The translations under genes and the position numbers were made by a program. From an uncultured Chloroflexus sp. (lineage in GTDB: Bacteria; Chloroflexota; Chloroflexia; Chloroflexales; Chloroflexaceae), in contig NZ_CALFBQ010000048.1 in the NCBI RefSeq assembly GCF_937951745.1, forward strand, positions 20,659 through 84,658: DNA of 64,000 nucleotides. The letters are read 5' to 3'. Shown here in pieces: positions 38,455 through 44,700 of this stretch. Within the stretch, counting starts at the first letter, position 1. Each line of letters opens with the position of its first letter. The notes under the pieces are model-generated. The model was not told the origin of the DNA. It saw only the letters and a program-made list of their open reading frames with translations, and did no database searches.

Positions 38455-39639
38455 ATGACTGAACGCGAACTGGCTTCTCTGCCAACGACAACGAATGTCG
38501 CTCGATCTAAACGGCATCGTCTTCACCGGTGGGCACGCAATTATGCAGGAAAACTGCTCGATGCCGCCGGCATTACGGTCAATGGCTCACAACCATGGGA
38601 CATTCAGGTATACGATGAGCGTCTCTACCTTCGCTGCTTGCTTAACGGCTCGCTTGGTCTTGGCGAAGCCTACATGGATGGTTGGTGGGACTGTGCGGCA
38701 ATTGATGAGTTCATTTGCCGGCTCCTGCAAGTACAGGCACCGGTACAGGTAGGTTGGCTGGTGAATCTCCCACTATGGTTTGATAGCCGGTTTATCAATC
38801 GCCAGCGCGGCAAGGGTGCGTTCGTGATCGGTCAGCGCCACTACGATATCGGGAATGATCTCTATGCCGCGATGCTCGACCGTCGCATGATCTACAGTTG
38901 TGCTTACTGGGATAGCGGTGCCCGCACGCTGGATGAAGCGCAAGAGGCGAAGCTCGATCTGATTGCGCGCAAGCTCGATCTGCAACCGGGCATGCGTGTG
39001 CTTGATATTGGGTGTGGATGGGGCGGCACGGCCCAATATCTGGCTGAACGCTACGGCGCGCATGTAGTCGGGATTACCGTCTCGCGGGAACAAGCCGCGC
39101 TGGCTCAAGAGCGTTGTCGTGGCTTGCCGGTGGAGATCCGGCTGGAAGATTACCGGCAAACACAGGGCACGTTTGACCGGATCATCTCGGTAGGGATGTT
39201 CGAGCACGTTGGTTATCGCAATTATCGTACCTTTATGCAAACGGCGCGCCGCTTGTTGGCCGATGATGGTCTCTTGCTGTTGCACACGATCGGCACGAAT
39301 GTCGCCTATCAAGGGCGCGATGCGTGGATCGAACGCTACATCTTCCCCAACTCGATGTTGCCTTCGCCGCGCTTGTTGACGGCGGCGTTCGAGGGGTTGT
39401 TTGTGCTTGAAGACTGGCACAATTTCGGTGTCAATTACGTGGCGACGCTCAAGGCATGGCATGCCAATTTCGAGCAAGCATGGCCGCAGTTGGCACACCG
39501 GTACGATGAACGTTTCTACCGCATGTGGCGCTTCTACCTGCTCACGAGCGCCGGCAGCTTTATGGCGCGGGCCAGCCAGCTTTGGCAGTTGGTGTTGTCG
39601 CCGCGTGGGGTGAAAGGTGGCTACCGGTCGATACGGTAA
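38455..39639 (+). CDS. cfa: Cyclopropane-fatty-acyl-phospholipid synthase
   Basis: Transfers a methylene from SAM to the double bond of unsaturated acyl chains in membrane phospholipid. The 394-residue protein has the N-terminal domain (LRCLLNGSLGLGEAYMDGWWDC) and the catalytic SAM domain: YDIGNDLYAAMLDRRMIYSCAYW, motif I VLDIGCGWGGTAQYLAERYG, VGITVSREQ, and ISVGMFEHVGYRNYRTF with the conserved catalytic Glu. The C-terminus FYLLTSAGSFMARASQLWQLVLSP is typical. Length matches E. coli Cfa (382). The ATG at 38455 follows AGAAGGAGG. Divergent from marR, hence probably stress-regulated by it. Confidence 0.93.
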   Translation: MTERELASLPTTTNVARSKRHRLHRWARNYAGKLLDAAGITVNGSQPWDIQVYDERLYLRCLLNGSLGLGEAYMDGWWDCAAIDEFICRLLQVQAPVQVGWLVNLPLWFDSRFINRQRGKGAFVIGQRHYDIGNDLYAAMLDRRMIYSCAYWDSGARTLDEAQEAKLDLIARKLDLQPGMRVLDIGCGWGGTAQYLAERYGAHVVGITVSREQAALAQERCRGLPVEIRLEDYRQTQGTFDRIISVGMFEHVGYRNYRTFMQTARRLLADDGLLLLHTIGTNVAYQGRDAWIERYIFPNSMLPSPRLLTAAFEGLFVLEDWHNFGVNYVATLKAWHANFEQAWPQLAHRYDERFYRMWRFYLLTSAGSFMARASQLWQLVLSPRGVKGGYRSIR

Positions 39640-39646
39640 GGGTGTC

Positions 39647-39675
39647 GTAGAGACGTTAGATTGCAACGTCTCTAC
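39647..39675. terminator. Bidirectional terminator cfa / GNAT
   Basis: GTAGAGACGTT and AACGTCTCTAC, 11-bp stem with a 7-base loop, between the convergent genes; it just enters the GNAT stop codon. Same stem family as 20.86 kb. Confidence 0.55.
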
Positions 39676-40160
39676 AACAGCCGCCGTTCCATGAACACCG
39701 TCTCGGTGATCGGGGTGGGGTAGTACGGCGCGCAGCGGGTAAAGCCGAGCGATTCGTACAGCCGGATCGCGCTGCGCATCGTGGGCAGGGTATCGAGCCG
39801 CATTAGCTCATAGCCGATTGCAGTCGCTTCTGCCACGATCTGGCTGGCGAGCCGCTGCCCTAACCCCTCGCGGCGAAACGATGGCCGCACGTACAACCGC
39901 TTCATCTCGCAGATCGTCTCGCTTAGCGGGCGCAACGCCACGCAACCTGCCGCTTCACCGGCGACGAGCGCCAGCAACAACCTGCCCTGCGGTGGCGCGT
40001 ATGCACCGGGAAGCGCAGCCAGTTCTGCTTCAAACCCTTGATAACCGAGATCAATGGGCAGGCTGGCGGCGTATTCGCGAAAGAGCGCGCGGATCGCGGC
40101 GAGTTGCTCTGGCTGTTCAGCCTGCATCACAACACCATGTAGTGAAAAACCTCTTGACAT
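39672..40160 (-). CDS. GNAT-family N-acetyltransferase
   Basis: About 162 residues with the single GCN5-related acetyltransferase fold. The acetyl-CoA binding motif A is LYVRPSFRREGLGQRLASQIV (R/Q-xx-G-x-G/A), motif D is CEMKR and motif B is YESLGFTRCAPYYPTPI. The substrate is unknown; the YESLGF-CAPY signature is common among uncharacterised small-molecule acetyltransferases. The start is uncertain: ATG at 40160 (used) or ATG at 40127 without the first 11 residues. The 5' end overlaps the -35 box of the tRNA promoter on the other strand. Confidence 0.82.
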   Translation of the reverse strand: MSRGFSLHGVVMQAEQPEQLAAIRALFREYAASLPIDLGYQGFEAELAALPGAYAPPQGRLLLALVAGEAAGCVALRPLSETICEMKRLYVRPSFRREGLGQRLASQIVAEATAIGYELMRLDTLPTMRSAIRLYESLGFTRCAPYYPTPITETVFMERRLL

Positions 40161-40182
40161 AGTGATTTTGATGTGCTATAGT
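40154..40182 (+). promoter_or_regulatory. Promoter of initiator tRNA gene
   Basis: TTGACA (40154-40159), 17-base spacer, TATAGT (40177-40182), twelve bases before the mature tRNA 5' end. Near-consensus and strong. Confidence 0.8.
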
Positions 40183-40194
40183 AACAGATGGCGA

Positions 40195-40269
40195 CGCGGC
40201 GTGGAGCAGTGGCAGCTCGTCGGGCTCATAACCCGAAGGTCGCAGGTTCGAATCCTGCCGCCGCTACCA
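40195..40269 (+). tRNA. Initiator tRNA-Met (CAT)
   Basis: 75 bases folding into a cloverleaf: acceptor CGCGGCG/CGCCGCT, D arm GAGC/GCTC, anticodon arm TCGGG-CTCATAA-CCCGA, T arm GCAGG-TTCGAAT-CCTGC, with CCA encoded. Three G-C pairs at the base of the anticodon loop and an unpaired first acceptor position (C1 against T72) mark it as the formylmethionine initiator rather than the elongator. The D loop is short. Confidence 0.95.
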
Positions 40270-40274
40270 GCTCG

Positions 40275-40306
40275 AAAGGGACACAGCAATGCTGTGTCCC
40301 TTTTAT
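40275..40306 (+). terminator. Rho-independent terminator of tRNA gene
   Basis: AAAGGGACACAGC / GCTGTGTCCCTTT, 13-bp perfect stem with a 3-base loop, followed by TTTTATTTT, five bases after the CCA end. Confidence 0.85.
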
Positions 40307-40405
40307 TTTACCCGAAATGTTCATGAGACACGGATTTCCACCGACGAGGACAAATGCGCACGGGTCGGGCCACCGTGCGCATCCGTAGCACCCATGCTCT
40401 CTTTC

Positions 40406-40434
40406 TTGACAAAACAGACTATCTTATTTAAGAT
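40406..40434 (+). promoter_or_regulatory. Promoter of DUF4395 gene
   Basis: TTGACA (40406-40411), 17-base spacer, TAAGAT (40429-40434), 40 bases before the ATG at 40474. Confidence 0.6.
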
Positions 40435-40473
40435 TAACGCAAGAACTTGAAAACTTACGTAAGGTAGTTATCT

Positions 40474-40920
40474 ATGGCTGCTCAATCAATTTCTTCCCCA
40501 CCCGCGCTCGTTGATCGCACGGCGTTGCGCGTCAATCAGGCCACGATCATTCTGTTGCTCCTGCTCGCCTTTGCTGCCGACTATCTCTGGCTGCTCGCCT
40601 TTGTCGCTGCGGTGATGGCGCTTGGCACTATCTCGCCGGCGCTAGCGCTCTTTCAGCGCCTCTATCGCGATGTGTTGCGCCCGCTTGGTCTCCTGCGCCC
40701 CGATTTCCACCAAGAAGACCCGGCCCCTCACCGATTCGCCCAAGGGATGGGCGCAGCAGTGTTAATCGCGGCCACGCTTGCATTGTGGTTCGGCGCGCAT
40801 CTGCTCGGTTGGGCGCTGGCATTGCTCGTCGTTGCGCTGGCGGCTGTGAACCTGCTCTTTGGTTTCTGCGCCGGGTGCTTTATCTTCTTTCAATTGCAAC
40901 GTTTGGGGCGGTGGAAATGA
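40474..40920 (+). CDS. DUF4395-family membrane protein
   Basis: 148 residues with four hydrophobic helices. The family signature is VNQATIILLLLLAF near the start and GFCAGCFIFFQL near the C-terminus, with a conserved Cys pair. DUF4395 proteins are often encoded beside thioredoxin-like proteins, as here: the stop codon overlaps the ATG of the next gene (ATGA). A role in membrane thiol or sulfur chemistry is suggested by this partnership and by the CAGC motif, but no reaction is known to me. Confidence 0.82.
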   Translation: MAAQSISSPPALVDRTALRVNQATIILLLLLAFAADYLWLLAFVAAVMALGTISPALALFQRLYRDVLRPLGLLRPDFHQEDPAPHRFAQGMGAAVLIAATLALWFGAHLLGWALALLVVALAAVNLLFGFCAGCFIFFQLQRLGRWK

Positions 40921-41378
40921 TCGAGCGTCTCTTCATTATCGGCGCGCTCGCAGCCGGGCTTGGCTTGTTGTGGGTAGGGGTACGGTCTTGGCAGGCGTAC
41001 CGGTTACGCATACTCGGCCAAATCCCCATCTTCGCCGGCATTGTCCCACTTGGCCGGCCAGCCGTGATCGCGTTTTCAACTCCCGGTTGCCGTGAATGCT
41101 ACGCTCGCCAAGCGCCAGCGTTAGCCCAGTTGGCAGCGATGACGGGTGAAGAGGTTGTAGTGACCACGGTATCAGCGCTTGAACATCCGCAGCTTGTCGG
41201 GCAATTGGGTATTCTCACTGCACCCGCAACCGTTGTGCTCGATGGCAATGGCGTGGTGCGGTACGTGAATCAAGGTTTTGCCGATACTGCAACCTTGGCG
41301 CGGCAGGTGCGAGTGTTGCTGCCTCAGGCTGCGGTGCTCTCATCTGATGCTACCTGCGCTACTTCACCAAACACCTGA
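40917..41378 (+). CDS. Membrane-anchored thioredoxin-like protein
   Basis: 153 residues. An N-terminal membrane anchor (LFIIGALAAGLGLLWVGV) precedes a thioredoxin fold with the redox motif STPGCRECYARQAP (CxxC as C-R-E-C) and the cis-Pro loop GILTAPATVVLDGNG. The start overlaps the DUF4395 stop as ATGA, so the two are translationally coupled and probably act as one membrane redox unit. The last 55 bases overlap the 3' end of the convergent MutS-like gene, so the C-terminal tail (LSSDATCATSPNT) is of doubtful importance. Confidence 0.85.
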   Translation: MIERLFIIGALAAGLGLLWVGVRSWQAYRLRILGQIPIFAGIVPLGRPAVIAFSTPGCRECYARQAPALAQLAAMTGEEVVVTTVSALEHPQLVGQLGILTAPATVVLDGNGVVRYVNQGFADTATLARQVRVLLPQAAVLSSDATCATSPNT

Positions 41379-42853
41379 TAATAAAGATCGGCACCGTAGC
41401 TCGTCGCTTGCGGTTCGGCCACTCGCAATTTGAAGGTACGCGAGCCATCGGATTGCCGTTCGGCGCGTAAGAAGATCGTATCTGTTCGCTGCATGCGCCA
41501 CCACCGACGGGCAAAATCGTAGAGGTGGGTCACGAACAGTAATTTCATCTGGCTGTCGAGCAGCGCACTGATGATTTGGTGCGCAATCTCGCTCCCTTCC
41601 TGTTCGTTAGTGGCGGCAAATGACTCGTTGAGTAAGATCAGAGCGTGCGGCCGGAGCTGATCGATAATCTCGCTCATCCGGGCAAGCTCTTCATCGAGTT
41701 TGCCGCTGTTCATCGTTGCATCCTCTTCACGTTTGGAGTGAGTGAAGATACCACTGCAGACGTTAGCCGAGAAGGATATAGCCGGTACAAACATGCCGCA
41801 TTGCATCAGCAATTGCGCAATACCTACGCTGCGCAAAAAGGTTGATTTGCCGCCCTGATTGGCGCCGGTGATAACGAATAGCTTGGCATCAGTAGCTTCG
41901 ATATCGTTGTCGATCACCGGTTGTTGGCTGACTAATGCCAGCGAGACATCGTATAACCCTTTGGCAGCGAAATAAGGCTGCGTAAGTGGTAACGGTTGGG
42001 GAAACGAGATAGGCATTTGCAGCGCATACAGCCGTTTCGCCAGATGAAGACAGCCGACGTAGAACGCTAATTCACGTTGCAATATCTTGAAAAAGCCTTC
42101 CACGTGGGTAGCGGCCTGCGCGACTGCATCCGCCACCACGTTGAGACTGCGATCGCGCAGATCACCTAGCATACGACTGCCGGCTTCGTCTTTGGGGGGC
42201 AGGGTGTAAGCGTAGCTCGGTGTCGGGTCGATGAGCCGCTGTAACCAATTTTTTTGTGGTTGGTTAGGTTTACACAGTACATAATCACCCGGTTCGTTGC
42301 CTCGCCCTAGGCCGGCACTGACTAGGATACCGTCACGAAAGCTGAGCTGGCGCAGATGCTGCTCTATCTCAACAAGGTAGTCATCGCTCAGTTCTTGCTG
42401 AATCATGGCAAAAAAGCGGCTGAAGGCCGGTGATTGAAATGCCGCTCGGTGCTGATCGGCAAGCTGGCGCAGCTCCTTGAGCAGATCAAGGTAGGCAATG
42501 AGCATCGCGCGTGCTTCACTGAGAATACTGCTCGGATAATGCATGCCAAACAGGCCAAGCCAACGTTTGCGTTTGAGTTCAAATGCTTTGATCGGAATTT
42601 GGTAGAGTGCATGAATGACGTTTGGGTGGTTCAGGCAATCTTGGAGTGCTGCTTGCCGATATGTGATCTGGGTTAGATCGGTGAGACTGTTCAGCAGTAC
42701 CTGTTGGACAGTCGCTGCAATAAATTGATCGCCGTTGGCCATTGCGGCAATGATTGGGGCGAGGGCGAGATCGCGCAACAGATGATCGGCGTGTGCTGGG
42801 AGGGGTTTGTTCGGATCGTCGTTCCGATCAGGGTAAAGGAAATAGACCCGCAT
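41324..42853 (-). CDS. MutS-like ATPase, second of tandem pair
   Basis: A 509-residue protein with the MutS lever/core region and ABC-type ATPase but no N-terminal mismatch-reading domains. Walker A is ITGANQGGKSTFLRS (GANQGGKST at 330-338) and the signature region is TMNSGKLDEELARM. Walker B is ALILLNESFAATNEQEG, with Asn409-Glu410 instead of the usual Asp-Glu. The switch His is H443 in FVTHLYDF. It follows the other MutS-like gene at a distance of 49 bases on the same strand. The family is related to MutS but is not MutS1, MutS2 (no Smr domain) or MutS4/5 by domain content. Probable partner of the upstream paralogue in a heterodimer. Function unknown. Confidence 0.83.
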   Translation of the reverse strand: MRVYFLYPDRNDDPNKPLPAHADHLLRDLALAPIIAAMANGDQFIAATVQQVLLNSLTDLTQITYRQAALQDCLNHPNVIHALYQIPIKAFELKRKRWLGLFGMHYPSSILSEARAMLIAYLDLLKELRQLADQHRAAFQSPAFSRFFAMIQQELSDDYLVEIEQHLRQLSFRDGILVSAGLGRGNEPGDYVLCKPNQPQKNWLQRLIDPTPSYAYTLPPKDEAGSRMLGDLRDRSLNVVADAVAQAATHVEGFFKILQRELAFYVGCLHLAKRLYALQMPISFPQPLPLTQPYFAAKGLYDVSLALVSQQPVIDNDIEATDAKLFVITGANQGGKSTFLRSVGIAQLLMQCGMFVPAISFSANVCSGIFTHSKREEDATMNSGKLDEELARMSEIIDQLRPHALILLNESFAATNEQEGSEIAHQIISALLDSQMKLLFVTHLYDFARRWWRMQRTDTIFLRAERQSDGSRTFKLRVAEPQATSYGADLYYQVFGEVAQVASDESTAA

Positions 42854-42902
42854 AGCTTTTTACCTATCCTATCTGGGATTATTCCGCACTGAAAAAGATA
42901 CC

Positions 42903-44426
42903 TCAATTCTTTTCCATTCGTTCTCTAATCTGTTCATACGTCAGCCGATGTTTGCGAGCTATTGCTAGCGCATAGACGCGACCATCGGCCGGTTGGCGCA
43001 CCACTTTAAACGGGCGTTGGCTTGGGTTGGCCGGATCGACGAGGCTGACCATACTGACCGTATGCTCATTCAGCCGTGAGAGTTCGTCGATGAACGTCAC
43101 CCATACGCCAAACGCTTGTTGGCGCAATATGCGAGCCATAAGTTCTTTGCTCAAGAAGGTGGCGTCCTCAACGGTTGTGGAGTGAAAGATTTCGTTGAGG
43201 ATTAGCAGCGTGTTGCTCGTCGTCTTGACCATCAGCTCGTGCATTCGCACCAACTCGTCTTGGAGTTTCCCGCGCAGGTTGGTGATGACTTCGCTCCGTT
43301 CAAAGTGAGTGAAGATGTGATCGGGAATGAAGAGGCGAGCTTGACGGGCTGGCACCGGCAGGCCTAACGCAGCTAGATAGTGCAACTGCCCAACCATCCG
43401 CGCAAATGTTGTTTTGCCACCCTGATTTGGGCCTGATACGACAAGTATCTGTTCTGGTTCGATGAGGTCGTAGTCATTGAGCACGATCGGCGCTTGTCGC
43501 GCATACATCGCGTGGGCGAGCGCCAGATCAAAGCCATCGCGCACGGTCTCGTTGCGGTCGCTGCGGCTTATCTCTGGGTAACAAAACGGCAAACTTTGCT
43601 GCCGGAAGCGCGCAATGAATTCAAGGTAGGCCAGATAAAACCGGATCTCGCGGTCGAAGCGGCGAATTGTCTCATCAATAAACCGTTCGTGCTGGGCGCA
43701 AAATTGGGCAAGGGCAGCAAACGGCTCAGGCGTGAGACGAGCGACAAATTCGACAATTTTAGCCTCGATATGGTTCATCCCCGCTGCTTCACGCAGATTG
43801 GTGAGATAGCTAGGACTATCTTCTTGACGGAATTTAGCGAATACGGCGCTGATCTCTGGACTGTACGGTTGCTCGTTTTCAAAACTTTTAACAATAAAAG
43901 AATCACTACGAATTATTAAACTAAACCTGATCTGCTGTAGTGCATGTTCTATGCTCTGTGCTGCGTTGTTTAGTTCGCTAAATGTGGGTGTGCTTAGATA
44001 GTTGTACAGATAATGCGTAAACGATTGCAAACCAACAGAACGTACTTCTGCTGTGCTCAGCGTATGGGCTAATTCACTTACGGCAGTGCAATAGGTCAAC
44101 ACCGCTTCAAGTAACCACCCTTGCCGGTGATGCTCGTAGATCAGGGTTTGTCGCAGAGCAAGGTAACGAGCGATGGTGTCCATCTGCTTATTAAAAGTGG
44201 TGATTGCTGTCGCAATGCGCGGGTGTTCGAGATCGCGCGCCACTGCTTGTCGATGGCGGATGAGTTCCTCGTCACGCAGCGGCGCATGAAAGAATGGTTG
44301 CAGCCGCGCATCTTTGTACGCAGTTGCAATCGCCTCCACCACCTGATCAAGGTTCAAATCGGGAAAACATTGCGGTACCGGTGTATCGTCGGGAATGTCG
44401 GTGAATAGAATGCTGTGAAACGTCAT
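42903..44426 (-). CDS. MutS-like ATPase, first of tandem pair
   Basis: A 507-residue paralogue of the next gene. It has a helical core domain and a MutS-type ATPase: Walker A VVSGPNQGGKTTFAR (331-340), trans-acting signature SEVITNLRGKLQDELVRM, Walker B LLILNEIFHSTTVEDA with Asn411-Glu412, and WVTFIDELSRL where the switch His of MutS would lie (Phe here). The missing His and the divergent signature suggest that this subunit has weak or asymmetric ATPase activity, as in MutS heterodimers. Base composition is a little more AT-rich in the 5' half (43.8-44.0 kb) than in neighbours. The leader carries a 32-base perfect palindrome. Confidence 0.82.
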   Translation of the reverse strand: MTFHSILFTDIPDDTPVPQCFPDLNLDQVVEAIATAYKDARLQPFFHAPLRDEELIRHRQAVARDLEHPRIATAITTFNKQMDTIARYLALRQTLIYEHHRQGWLLEAVLTYCTAVSELAHTLSTAEVRSVGLQSFTHYLYNYLSTPTFSELNNAAQSIEHALQQIRFSLIIRSDSFIVKSFENEQPYSPEISAVFAKFRQEDSPSYLTNLREAAGMNHIEAKIVEFVARLTPEPFAALAQFCAQHERFIDETIRRFDREIRFYLAYLEFIARFRQQSLPFCYPEISRSDRNETVRDGFDLALAHAMYARQAPIVLNDYDLIEPEQILVVSGPNQGGKTTFARMVGQLHYLAALGLPVPARQARLFIPDHIFTHFERSEVITNLRGKLQDELVRMHELMVKTTSNTLLILNEIFHSTTVEDATFLSKELMARILRQQAFGVWVTFIDELSRLNEHTVSMVSLVDPANPSQRPFKVVRQPADGRVYALAIARKHRLTYEQIRERMEKN

Positions 44427-44451
44427 CGCGGCTCCCTCTCAACAACAGAAA

Positions 44452-44483
44452 AGCCTCTACAGAAGGTACCTTCTGTAGAGGCT
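44452..44483 (-). promoter_or_regulatory. Perfect 32-base palindrome in leader of MutS-like operon
   Basis: Arms of 16 bases each (AGCCTCTACAGAAGGT and its complement) without loop, 26 bases before the MutS-like ATG. Read on the minus strand it is followed by TTTTCTGTTG, so the RNA could form a terminator-like hairpin in the leader. It could equally be a protein operator. Confidence 0.5.
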
Positions 44484-44700
44484 ATCAGCCCGCAGGCACT
44501 TGCAACGGTGAGCCTCATCACCTCTTTACTAATCGTAGTTTATCACACCCATAGTGAGAAGGCAAGGATGGTTGCCTTTCTCGCCTTCCAGCATTCAGTT
44601 CGATCAGTGTGACCATAGATGTCACAAGGTCGTGCTACGATGTGACCGAAGTACCGGTACTTGCATCAAATGAAACGCTGAATAACTACGGAGCAAGACA

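Noticed and set aside
38773..39666. Minus-strand open frame of 297 codons opposite cfa
   Set aside because: Antisense to the SAM-binding and catalytic motifs of the Cfa protein; not a plausible protein.
44440..44560. T-box or other riboswitch in the MutS-like leader
   Set aside because: The palindrome is terminator-like, but I find no T-box bulge sequence, specifier loop or known aptamer core around it.
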